Part shown: one piece after another, positions 1 through 6,098 of the stretch
Layout: every line of letters begins with the position of its first letter
Numbering within the stretch: the first letter of the stretch is position 1
NCBI GenBank assembly: GCA_041662765.1
Contig: JBAZRT010000030.1
Span: 1-9,742 of the forward strand
Source: JAPLXD01 sp041662765
GTDB taxonomy: Bacteria; Patescibacteriota; Minisyncoccia; Moranbacterales; UBA11712
Length of the DNA: 9,742 nucleotides
Reading direction: 5' to 3'
Made by a program: the position numbers and the translations under genes
Notes under the pieces: generated by a model
The model's input: the letters and a program-made list of their open reading frames with translations, nothing else
Databases searched by the model: none
What the model was told of the DNA's origin: nothing

Positions 1-1
1 A

Positions 2-715
2 AAGTGTGAAGACGGGTCTCTGGAAATCGCCGGAAAATACACCGAAAAAATTTTTGAGCTTGCGCATGTTGGGCAAGCAGAGCGGCATCGCCCTTTTTCC
101 TACGAGAAGGCGAAAAATGACTGGGTGCTTCAGCTTGACGCGGACGAATATCTTTCGGAGGAATTGCGGGGCAATTTGGAAAAATTTATTTCTGGCGGCA
201 CTGATATCTTCGATGTTTCCTGGTCGACTGTTCACAAAAATAAACATAATTTCTGGTATCACAAAAGAGTGCTGTTTCGGAAAAGCAAGGTTTATTTTAT
301 CGGGTCCAGTCATGAAGGCGTCAAGCCGATCCACAAGAATGTCCGCACCGAAATGACAAAGTCGGTGCTTTATCACGAACCGCTGTACGACAATGCATCC
401 TTTTCAACATTTCAAAAAAAATGGAAAAAATGGGCGAAAATTCATGCTGGTCAGCTGCTTGAAAATTTTGGGGATATTCCCAAATGGAATTGCGATCTTA
501 ATGATTGGGAATATATTCAAAAAATAAGAATAGATCATCCGATAGTTCTGGGGATGCTTGCGGGCACTCTTTGCCATTCCTTTTTTTCACTCAAGAATTT
601 TGCAAAACATCGAAAACTCATCCTGCTCAAGTTTGGACTCCTTTTTCTCATGTATCATTTGAATCTTTATTATAATCTGGCTAAGCTCAAAAGAAATGGA
701 AAAAAACATATATAA
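2..715 (+). CDS. Family 2 glycosyltransferase, 3' part (5' end outside window)
   Basis: The reading frame is open from base 2 and gives 237 visible residues ending in TAA at 713-715. The GTG at 125 is internal and not the start. The visible N-terminus reads DGSLEIA, the end of the nucleotide-binding D-x-GS-x-x-x-T/L-E-I-A signature of GT-A fold family 2 enzymes. About 35 residues later comes LDADEYLSEEL, which contains the metal/nucleotide-sugar DxD motif (D-A-D). The arrangement resembles LgtF/WaaE/KdtX-type transferases that add a sugar to a lipid-linked glycan at the inner face of the membrane. The C-terminal about 60 residues contain hydrophobic stretches (around LGMLAGTLCHSFFSL and LILLKFGLLFLMYHLNLYY), probably a membrane association region. 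The donor and acceptor sugars cannot be told. The catalytic start of the domain (first 30-50 residues) is missing only because the window begins here. Family assignment is strong, substrate unknown. Confidence 0.88.
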   Translation, partial: KCEDGSLEIAGKYTEKIFELAHVGQAERHRPFSYEKAKNDWVLQLDADEYLSEELRGNLEKFISGGTDIFDVSWSTVHKNKHNFWYHKRVLFRKSKVYFIGSSHEGVKPIHKNVRTEMTKSVLYHEPLYDNASFSTFQKKWKKWAKIHAGQLLENFGDIPKWNCDLNDWEYIQKIRIDHPIVLGMLAGTLCHSFFSLKNFAKHRKLILLKFGLLFLMYHLNLYYNLAKLKRNGKKHI

Positions 716-1102
716 TAATTTATACAGCGATCAAAAGAATTCTTGAAAAACACGGATTAAAAATACTTGCCTCGCGAACCGACTGTGTCAATTTTTCAAG
801 GGACGGGAAGATGCGATCTTCACTTTTGGCTTGTATGTTTCCGAAATTTGGCGCGAGTATAATTTTCCATGCAAAAAGCATGCGTGAAGCGACAGAAAAA
901 GCCTTATAAATGAGAAAAAAACAGGGGAAAACAGAATCTCCAAAAGTGATCTGGCTGGACTTGGCTTTTTCCTTGAAACAGACTATAATATAAGAAACAA
1001 AGGCTAAGACAAAAACCAAAACAAAAATATGAAGGGTTGTGTAGCGTACTGGCTCCTTCTTTTTTTGATGGTTATAAAATTTAAAATATAAATCAACAAG
1101 GC
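716..1102. other. 387-bp region without a supportable gene
   Basis: No convincing gene is seen between the glycosyltransferase stop and the secreted-protein start. On the plus strand an ATG at 696, overlapping the upstream gene, opens a 16-codon frame that stops at TGA (744-746). Another frame runs without a good start to TAA at 907-909 and reads like protein near its end (FPKFGASIIFHAKSMREATEKAL). On the minus strand 720-1019 is open only from a TTG, and the hydrophobic part comes from A-rich plus-strand sequence. The pattern fits a decayed gene or plain spacer. A TATAAA at 1073-1078 is a weak -10 candidate for the downstream operon; I see no good -35. Confidence 0.4.
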
Positions 1103-2095
1103 ATGATACGAAATAAATTTTCAGCGAAAAGAAACATAAAAAATATTTTTTTGGCCATAGGTATTTTTGCTCTTTTCATCGCAGCGGAATTGTCGGTCAA
1201 TGCCCAGGAAATGATTCCTGTCGTGGCCGATAGCGTCGGAACGGATACGACTTTGGGTACGCCGGTCGATGAAATAATCTCGGCTGCCAGTTCAGGCGGT
1301 TTGTCGGGAGTTCAGGATTTTTCCGCACTGAAGCCGGATGCCAAGGATCAGTCACTTGAAAATTCAATTTCTTCTGATCCGGAAAATCCTGGCGCCGAGC
1401 TGCCCGCGTCCAAGTTCAATTCGGATTCCTTGAAAGACCTGGAACTCAAGGGAGGGTTGAGCTCTGATCCGCAAATCAACGCGGACACTCCGACCATTTT
1501 CAATCTGGCCGTAAAATTTTTCGAGAAAGCTGTCTTCAAAAAAGATGTTGAATTTGCAGGCCGGCCCATATTCGACGACGGTTTGGATATTTCCGGAAAG
1601 ACAACTTTTGACAAGGACACAGCTGGCTTTGCCATCATAAAAGAGGGAAATCAGAGCGTAATGGTGGAATTTGATAAGGGATATGATTCATCGCCGATCG
1701 TCACGGCCTCTTTGTCTCTTCAGCAATACAAAGATTCCGATGTGAGAGCTTTGGCAGAAAATTTGCTTTTTATAACGGACGTAAAATATATAATCACCAA
1801 TGTGTCGAAAAAAGGCTTTGAGATAATGATGGACAAAAAGGCTGATTCCGAGATTCCTTTTTCCTGGCATGCTTTGGCGGTGAACAATCCGACAATTTCA
1901 AAAAAGAAAGGAGAAACTTTGAAAAGCGATATTGGCCTCGAACCCAATTCAAATAGTTCCGCAGCATCGGTTCCGTCGACCGGCAGCAAGACAAATTCCG
2001 CCTCTGATGCTGCGGGTTCCGCAGTTGCGGGTCAGCCGGGTGTACCCCAAGCTTCGAACGACTCGGGAATCGCCAATGGAAACACGACCAACTAA
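1103..2095 (+). CDS. Secreted protein with stalk-like segment and beta-rich C-terminal domain (hypothetical)
   Basis: 330 residues. Residues 1-34 form a Sec signal peptide: a basic N-region (R3, K5, K9, R10), a hydrophobic core from about 15 to 29 and a probable cut after VNA (34). Residues 35-130 are Ser/Asp/Pro-rich and likely unstructured. Residues 133-172 contain short alternating hydrophobic/Gly/Asp units (KKDVEFAGRPIFDDGLDISG) like beta-roll or trimeric stalk segments. Residues 174-262 form a compact beta-rich domain (AGFAIIKEGNQSVMVEF ... IPFSWHALAV), which resembles the H-type-lectin-like end domains I associate with surface proteins of Patescibacteria; this is recognition by eye only. 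The tail from 275 is Ser/Ala/Asn-rich and low in complexity. No LPxTG or membrane anchor is seen. The ATG has only a short AAGG close upstream. It is first in a probable operon, 22 bp before the next gene. A surface or pilus-like role is inference. Confidence 0.75.
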   Translation: MIRNKFSAKRNIKNIFLAIGIFALFIAAELSVNAQEMIPVVADSVGTDTTLGTPVDEIISAASSGGLSGVQDFSALKPDAKDQSLENSISSDPENPGAELPASKFNSDSLKDLELKGGLSSDPQINADTPTIFNLAVKFFEKAVFKKDVEFAGRPIFDDGLDISGKTTFDKDTAGFAIIKEGNQSVMVEFDKGYDSSPIVTASLSLQQYKDSDVRALAENLLFITDVKYIITNVSKKGFEIMMDKKADSEIPFSWHALAVNNPTISKKKGETLKSDIGLEPNSNSSAASVPSTGSKTNSASDAAGSAVAGQPGVPQASNDSGIANGNTTN

Positions 2096-2117
2096 ATTTG
2101 AGAAATAGAATATCAAG

Positions 2118-2627
2118 ATGCGCGACTTGAAGAGAGTCAATTATCAGCCAAACCCCAGTCTCAAGCCGATAAGATGGCTGGACAGAAGACTGATATTCAA
2201 GGGATATTCGTATCCCGTCAAAAATCTTTTTTTGATTGCAATTATTTTCCTTTTTTTCGTATTTTTGGCCGTCTATTTCCTGATCGGACATCAAAGTGAT
2301 CAGGCCAATCCCGATGCGGCTCGGCAAAAAGAAACGAAAGCCTTGACCGACTACATTGGAAAATTCATGGAGCTTCCTGTGGATGAGCAACCGACCCTTG
2401 CCACCGTCACGGATCAGGAAAAGCTGAAGGGGCAGGACTTTTTCGTGCATGCTCAAAATGGCGATAAGCTCTTGGTTTATACCAAGGCCAGAAAAGCAAT
2501 TCTCTATAGGCCTTCCATAAAGAAAGTCATTGAAGTTTCCAATCTTGTTTCAGGCGAGAACAATCAGGTGCAGCCGCAGCCGCCGTCAGATATCAATTCA
2601 AATGACGAAATCAAACTTATCAATTAA
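2118..2627 (+). CDS. Conserved one-pass membrane protein of unknown function
   Basis: 169 residues. A basic N-terminal segment of about 35 residues is followed by one strong membrane helix at roughly 36-56 (LFLIAIIFLFFVFLAVYFLI). A soluble C-terminal domain of about 110 residues comes next. It contains LATVTDQEKLKGQDFFVHAQ, then NGDKLLVYTKARKAILYRPS and IKKVIEVSNL, a block that I recognise as typical of uncharacterised CPR proteins in which an external domain follows one helix. The positive-inside rule suggests that the C-terminal domain faces outward. The start is the ATG at 2118, without a clear ribosome binding site. The gene lies 22 bp after the secreted-protein gene, and its last 26 bp overlap the start of the PP-loop gene, which suggests translational coupling. 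Function unknown. Confidence 0.8.
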   Translation: MRDLKRVNYQPNPSLKPIRWLDRRLIFKGYSYPVKNLFLIAIIFLFFVFLAVYFLIGHQSDQANPDAARQKETKALTDYIGKFMELPVDEQPTLATVTDQEKLKGQDFFVHAQNGDKLLVYTKARKAILYRPSIKKVIEVSNLVSGENNQVQPQPPSDINSNDEIKLIN

Positions 2628-3576
2628 AGGGAAGGAAGCGAAAAAAAGACCGGTTCGCGCCCTCGTTTTGTTCTCTGGCGGACTCGATTCGATCCTTGCC
2701 GTGAAAATTCTGGAAAGGCAGGGAATCGAGGCAATAGCACTCACTTTTGTGAGCTATTTTTTTGACGCGGAGCAGGCGAAAAGATCGGTGCGAGAAAACA
2801 AAATAAGATCAAAAATAGTCGATTTTTCGGACGAGCATCTCAAAATAATAAAAAATCCTCTTTTTGGCCGGGGAGTCGGAATGAATCCCTGTATTGATTG
2901 CCATCTTCTGATGCTCAAAGTTGCAAAGAAAATTGCAGTGCGGGAAAATTTCGACATAATCGCCACTGGCGAAGTGCTGGGCCAGCGGCCCATGTCGCAA
3001 AACAGTCGAGCGCTCGAGCTGATTGAAAAAAAAGCAGGCCTTGCCGCAAAAATCCTCCGTCCGCTTTCCGCGAAAGTTTTGCCGGAAACGGAAATGGAAA
3101 AATCAGGAATGGTTGATCGCGCGAAATTGCTTGGAATTTCAGGAAGAAGCCGAAAAGTCCAAATGGAACTGGCAAAAAGTATCAAGATCAAATACTATCC
3201 GACGCCGGCGGGCGGGTGCATCCTTACCGACAAAGAATATTCAAAGAAGCTTTGCGAACTTCTCGAAAATATCAAAAAGCCAAAACCAAGCGATCTTGAG
3301 CTTCTGAGGGTGGGCCGGCATTTTTGGATTGGAGAAAGCCTGCCTGCCGGCAGGCAGGCGCGAATTGTCCTCGGACGTAATCATGAGGAAAATCTCACGC
3401 TCAAAAAAATAGCCGAAAAAAAAGATATTTTGATCGAACCAAGGGACATTCCAGGGCCTACGGCTTTGCTAAGAGGAAAAGAAAGTAAAAATGCCTTTGA
3501 TCATGTTCGTGCTTTGCTTTTGAATTATACCAAAAACGCGGGTGATGATCTTCAGATTAAAATCACCAAAAAATAA
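2602..3576 (+). CDS. PP-loop ATPase, tRNA thiolation-type (ThiI/MnmA-related) with C-terminal RNA-binding-like domain
   Basis: 324 residues from the ATG at 2602. An upstream TTG at 2530 is open but only adds out-of-frame sequence of the previous gene. The PP-loop SGGLDS is at 25-30 and binds ATP for adenylation of the target base. C97 and C100 lie in GMNPCIDCH, then GEVLGQRPMSQ (123-133), LRPLSAKVLPET (152-163) and AGGC (203-206). This series is characteristic of a ThiI/MnmA-related group often annotated as tRNA 4-thiouridine synthase-like or tRNA thiouridylase subunit. The C-terminal part (about 230-324; LLRVGRHF ... IVLGRN ... GPTALLRG) resembles the NFACT-R-type RNA-binding domain fused to this group. 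The exact modified base is not established for the group. Residues 247-253 (LPAGRQA) are encoded by a 22-bp palindrome that looks inserted into a loop. Last gene of the operon, ending 15 bp before a terminator. Confidence 0.85.
   Translation: MTKSNLSIKGKEAKKRPVRALVLFSGGLDSILAVKILERQGIEAIALTFVSYFFDAEQAKRSVRENKIRSKIVDFSDEHLKIIKNPLFGRGVGMNPCIDCHLLMLKVAKKIAVRENFDIIATGEVLGQRPMSQNSRALELIEKKAGLAAKILRPLSAKVLPETEMEKSGMVDRAKLLGISGRSRKVQMELAKSIKIKYYPTPAGGCILTDKEYSKKLCELLENIKKPKPSDLELLRVGRHFWIGESLPAGRQARIVLGRNHEENLTLKKIAEKKDILIEPRDIPGPTALLRGKESKNAFDHVRALLLNYTKNAGDDLQIKITKK
3338..3359. repeat. 22-bp perfect GC-rich palindrome inside the PP-loop gene
   Basis: The 11-mer GCCTGCCTGCC is followed directly by its exact reverse complement, so the whole 22 bp is a perfect palindrome. 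It is read in frame as part of SLPAGRQAR. It falls in the C-terminal domain between HFWIGE and RIVLGRN, where relatives, as I remember them, have a short loop. Palindromes of this exact composition that encode LPAGRQA are scattered in CPR protein genes, so this is probably a copy of a dispersed repeat and not part of the enzyme's design. Only one copy is seen in this window. Confidence 0.75.
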
Positions 3577-3590
3577 GAAAACTTTTTTTG

Positions 3591-3640
3591 AAAAAGAAAA
3601 AGACCGACTCCGTTACGACAGGGTCGGTCTCGCATTTTTT
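3591..3640. terminator. Bidirectional intrinsic terminator between convergent genes
   Basis: AGACCGACTC (3601-3610) pairs with GGGTCGGTCT (3621-3630), ten pairs with one G-T, around a 10-nt loop. On the plus strand it is followed by CGCA and six T. On the minus strand it is followed by TTTTCTTTTT (complement of 3591-3600). It can thus stop the PP-loop operon from the left and the PgeF-family gene from the right; the stop codon of the latter begins right after the T-tract. Confidence 0.85.
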
Positions 3641-3641
3641 A

Positions 3642-4466
3642 TTATAGCTCCGTCATCATTGATATGACCGCAAATCGTCCTATTTCAGGATGATCCGGAT
3701 GGAGACTGGACCATCCGCGGTGAGAAAAAAGATTTTCTTCACCGCATAGGGTGCAGGTGGTCGGTCCGGAGGCCACGCCGCTGATTCCCTCGAGACCGAG
3801 TTGAATTTCGATAGCTAGGCGCATATCAAAACTCCATCCGCCTTCAGCCTCAACAACCGCCGCCTTGATCTTTTCGTACTCAGTATTTCCAAGAAATCCA
3901 AGGTATGAAAGAACAAAACATTTTGCGCAGAGGTGCGGAGAAACATAGGCAACAATGTCGGAAGGTTTGCAAAAAAATTTTTCCTTCATCATGCGGGCTG
4001 TTTTCCCGGCGATGTTCTGGAGGATATTTTCCCTGCCGCTGTGAATTTGCGCCAAAACATTTTGTCGTTGGTCAAAAAGAATGACAACCGGACAATCGGC
4101 GGGGAGAAAAGCAATGGGAAGGCCAATCAAGTTGGTTATCACGGCGTCGTATGAAGCGGGACTTTTCCAAAAAAAGCCGTTTCCCTCAAAATATCGGGCG
4201 TTGAATTCATTGATAACGGCGATTTTATCCGACAAGCCTAAGGTCGGGCAGAAAATTCTTTCCGCGCTCATATTGATCGATTTCAGAAAGCGAATTCTGT
4301 TTTTTATCGTCGACCAATAAAATTCGGGATATGATTTTATCTGCCGAAAAAAACGATTGGCGTAACTGTCGTTTATTCCAAACCCCTGCTGTTTGTAATC
4401 GGTCAGGCTCATATTGCCATGACCTTTGTCCGAAATGAAAATGTTCAGTCCGGGTATTCCGGTCAT
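3642..4466 (-). CDS. pgeF: YfiH/PgeF-family (Cu-oxidase_4, multicopper polyphenol oxidase/laccase-like) protein, divergent
   Basis: 274 residues, close to the family's usual 240-280. Family members are zinc-dependent purine nucleoside phosphorylase/adenosine deaminase enzymes, and YfiH of E. coli is also linked to fidelity of peptidoglycan precursors. Visible motifs are HGNMSL (16-21), ADC (123-125), IHSGRE (141-146, matching HAGWRG), SPHLCAKCFVL (176-186) and CTLCGEENLFSHR (238-250). Of the usual metal ligands, Cys (C125 in ADC) and His (H142) are present. The first, normally in QVHG, is not: the aligned stretch reads PTLGLSDKIAVI (74-85). The Trp of HAGW is also absent. Activity is therefore uncertain. 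The start is firm: AAGGAGG lies 7 nt upstream of the ATG, the only strong ribosome binding site in the window. It lies 65 bp downstream of tRNA-Leu and may be cotranscribed. Confidence 0.82.
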   Translation of the reverse strand: MTGIPGLNIFISDKGHGNMSLTDYKQQGFGINDSYANRFFRQIKSYPEFYWSTIKNRIRFLKSINMSAERIFCPTLGLSDKIAVINEFNARYFEGNGFFWKSPASYDAVITNLIGLPIAFLPADCPVVILFDQRQNVLAQIHSGRENILQNIAGKTARMMKEKFFCKPSDIVAYVSPHLCAKCFVLSYLGFLGNTEYEKIKAAVVEAEGGWSFDMRLAIEIQLGLEGISGVASGPTTCTLCGEENLFSHRGWSSLHPDHPEIGRFAVISMMTEL

Positions 4467-4499
4467 GGCGCTGCCTCCTTGGTTTGATGTAGTAGGTAC

Positions 4500-4526
4500 A
4501 AAAATTCAATAAGCGCTTCCGCGCCT
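4500..4526 (-). terminator. Possible weak terminator/hairpin after tRNA-Leu
   Basis: On the minus strand AGGCGC-GGAA-GCGCTT folds into a short stem with a GNRA-type tetraloop, one G-U pair included, followed by ATTGAA and a short T run. The stem is short and the T-tract is not adjacent, so it may equally be a processing signal between the tRNA and the PgeF-family gene. Confidence 0.35.
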
Positions 4527-4531
4527 ATTTG

Positions 4532-4615
4532 TGGGCGAGGAGGGAGTTGAACCCTCACGATGTCGCCATCACTGGATTTTGAGTCCAGCGCGTCTGCCAG
4601 TTCCGCCACTCGCCC
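4532..4615 (-). tRNA. tRNA-Leu (anticodon CAA, reads UUG)
   Basis: 84 nt on the minus strand. The acceptor stem is GGGCGAG (complement of 4609-4615) paired with CTCGCCC (complement of 4533-4539), with discriminator A at 4532. The anticodon arm is CTGGA-CTCAAAA-TCCAG, which puts CAA at positions 34-36. A long variable region (GTGATGGCGACATCGT), typical of class II tRNAs, separates it from the T-arm GAGGG-TTCAACT-CCCTC. CCA is not encoded, so it must be added by the CCA-adding enzyme. Open frames across it that read VAELADALDSKSSD are the usual translation artefact of such tRNAs. Confidence 0.96.
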
Positions 4616-4630
4616 GATGTTTCTGCCAAA

Positions 4631-4669
4631 TTTATACCTTAGTCTAACCGAAAAATGGGCAAATGTCAA
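4631..4669 (-). promoter_or_regulatory. Predicted promoter of tRNA-Leu (and perhaps the PgeF-family gene)
   Basis: On the minus strand a perfect TTGACA (complement of 4664-4669) is followed after 17 bp by TAGACT (complement of 4641-4646), giving a start about 19 nt before the tRNA. A second -10 candidate, TATAAA (complement of 4631-4636), lies nearer to the tRNA. The -35 lies 10-15 bp from the divergent parA -10, so the two promoters occupy the same short intergenic stretch. Confidence 0.55.
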
Positions 4670-4675
4670 CCGTTG

Positions 4676-4684
4676 TGGTATAAT
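4676..4684 (+). promoter_or_regulatory. Extended -10 promoter of parA (TGGTATAAT)
   Basis: TGG followed by a perfect TATAAT at 4679-4684 forms an extended -10 element. I see no good -35, which extended -10 promoters can lack. A start about 7 nt downstream would be near 4691, only about 4 nt before the parA ATG, so the mRNA may be essentially leaderless. The same TGGTATAAT stands before parB. Confidence 0.65.
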
Positions 4685-4694
4685 TCACTTTGTT

Positions 4695-5483
4695 ATGGCG
4701 AAAATTATTTCTCTCGTGAATCAAAAAGGCGGGGTTGGAAAGACCACGACCGCTGTCAATTTGTCCGTGTCGCTCGCGCAAGCGGGGAAATTTGTGCTTC
4801 TCGTTGATCTTGATCCGCAGGCCAATGCGACGAGCGGACTGGGAGTGGATCCGCGGACGATCGAAAAAAGCCTCTATCACAGCATGGTTTTGGGCGAACA
4901 TCCCTCTGGGCATATCGTGAAGCTTCAGACTTTTGGACACAGTCTTTTGCCATCAAACAGGGACCTCGCCGGAGCGACGATCGAGCTCGTGAATCTTGAG
5001 AACAGGGAATACAGATTATACAATGTGCTTCGCCAGATCCGCACGGAGTATGATTATATAATCATCGACAGTCCGCCAAGCCTTGGGCCGCTCACGATCA
5101 ACGGACTAGTGGCGTCAGATGAAGTGCTTATTCCGGTTCAGTGCGAATATTATGCGCTGGAGGGGCTCAGCCAGCTTTTGGAAACAATAAATCTCGTCAA
5201 AGACAATCTCCAGCCCGATCTCAAAGTGATGGGCGCGGTACTCACGATGTTTGATCGGCGCAATCGTCTCTCCTATCAAGTTGTCCGCGAAGTGAAGGAT
5301 CATTTTCCGGGAAAAGTTTTTGACTCAATCATTCCCCGCAGCGTCCGCCTCGCCGAAGCGCCGAGTTTTGGAAAATCAATTTTCGATTTTGATCTTTTTT
5401 CCAAGGGAGCCAAATCATACAAAAACCTCGCGCAAGAAGTTTTGCGCCTCGAAAAAGAAGGCGAGAACGGATTCCACTTATAA
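4695..5483 (+). CDS. parA: Chromosome partitioning ATPase ParA/Soj
   Basis: 262 residues from the ATG at 4695; the frame is open upstream to 4560 but that part overlaps the tRNA and the promoters. Deviant Walker A KGGVGKTT is at 11-18 with the signature Lys11, Walker A' LLVDLDPQ at 35-42, Walker B YIIIDSPPSLG at 121-131, and the C-terminal SVRLAEAPSFG motif at 216-226. All are those of chromosomal ParA/Soj, which forms ATP-dependent dimers on the nucleoid and moves ParB-bound origins. Length is typical (250-260). No Shine-Dalgarno sequence is present between promoter and start. It is followed by its own terminator, then a broken SET-domain gene and parB, so parA and parB have separate promoters instead of one operon. 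Confidence 0.95.
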   Translation: MAKIISLVNQKGGVGKTTTAVNLSVSLAQAGKFVLLVDLDPQANATSGLGVDPRTIEKSLYHSMVLGEHPSGHIVKLQTFGHSLLPSNRDLAGATIELVNLENREYRLYNVLRQIRTEYDYIIIDSPPSLGPLTINGLVASDEVLIPVQCEYYALEGLSQLLETINLVKDNLQPDLKVMGAVLTMFDRRNRLSYQVVREVKDHFPGKVFDSIIPRSVRLAEAPSFGKSIFDFDLFSKGAKSYKNLAQEVLRLEKEGENGFHL

Positions 5484-5503
5484 AATTTATACTCGATATT
5501 TTC

Positions 5504-5527
5504 AACAAACAAGAGTTTGTTTTTTTT
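5504..5527 (+). terminator. Intrinsic terminator of parA
   Basis: AACAAAC (5504-5510) pairs with GTTTGTT (5515-5521) around the AAGA loop, 7 bp, and a run of T continues to 5527. It lies 20 bp after the parA stop. The T-run ends directly at the ATG at 5528, which argues that the next gene starts further downstream or is read from its own promoter. Confidence 0.7.
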
Positions 5528-5988
5528 ATGTCTTTTCAAGCTTGGGATATGTCTATGCAAATTAACCCAAAAAAATTCAAAAAAAAGAAAAGGTATTCCG
5601 TGAAAAGATCCGGCAGCGGACTGGGTCTTTTCGCCGTTGATTTTTTCAAGAAAGGAGAGTTTGTGATCGAGTACGCGGGCGAGATGCTCACGGCGAAGGA
5701 ATTTGATGAGAGAAACAATAATAAATATTTTTTTGAAATTGATTCTCACTGGGTAGTTGATGGCTCCAGCCGAAAAAATATGGCCCGCTTGTCAATCATT
5801 CCTGCCGGCCGAATTGCGAAGTGAGAATATACGCCAAGCGCATCCGCATCTGGGCCATTCTCCGCATCAAGCCGGGGGAGGAATTTTCCTATGATTATGG
5901 AAAAGAATATTTCGATGAACACATCAAACCCGCCGGTTGCAAGTGCGCGTCTTGCCGGAAGAAAGCAAAAAAATTGAAAAAGACCTAG
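5528..5988 (+). pseudogene. SET-domain protein-lysine methyltransferase, split by a one-base frameshift
   Basis: Frame 1 (5528-5824) carries the N-terminal half of a SET domain: GSGLGLFAVDFFKKGEFVIEYAGE, then FFEIDSHWVVDGSSRKNMAR, after which it goes out of phase and stops at TGA. From 5791 another frame continues exactly where the domain should: VNHSCRPNC (NHS motif), GEEFSYDYGKEY (SAM/Lys pocket) and a post-SET-like CKCASC, ending in TAG at 5986-5988. Adding one base between 5790 and 5791, for instance TT to TTT, joins both halves as MAR-F-VNHSC. The repaired protein has 144 residues from ATG 5555 or 153 from ATG 5528; MQINPKK at 5555 looks the more natural start because 5528 abuts the parA terminator. 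Such enzymes transfer methyl from SAM to protein lysines. Either a true recent pseudogene, programmed shift or assembly error; no clear slippery heptamer is seen. Confidence 0.85.
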
Positions 5989-6054
5989 GTTCACGATGAA
6001 TATCTTGAAAAGCGCTAGTCTTAATGGGGCTGGTTTTTATATTCCTCCGTTTTT

Positions 6055-6063
6055 TGGTATAAT
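6055..6063 (+). promoter_or_regulatory. Extended -10 promoter of parB (TGGTATAAT)
   Basis: TGG plus TATAAT at 6058-6063, identical over nine bases to the parA element. The -35 region is only T-rich (6035-6040). The predicted start near 6070 leaves an A-rich leader of about 29 nt without a Shine-Dalgarno sequence. Confidence 0.65.
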
Positions 6064-6098
6064 AAACTCAGCGATAAATTTCTTCAAAAAACAAAAAT

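Noticed and set aside
720..1019. Minus-strand 99-residue hydrophobic frame
   Set aside because: It begins at a TTG, lacks a ribosome binding site, its frame runs open into the opposite gene, and its hydrophobic part derives from A-rich plus-strand sequence.
1794..2456. Minus-strand 220-residue frame
   Set aside because: Antisense to the secreted and membrane protein genes, whose signal peptide, membrane helix and operon spacing are convincing; the antisense translation has no recognisable motif.
4463..4669. Minus-strand 68-residue frame reading VAELADALDSKSSDGDIVRVQLPPRP
   Set aside because: This is the well-known false translation of tRNA-Leu; the tRNA at 4532-4615 explains the sequence.
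5484..6098. parS site near parA/parB
   Set aside because: I looked for TGTTTCACGTGAAACA and close variants in this spacer and in the rest of the window and saw none.
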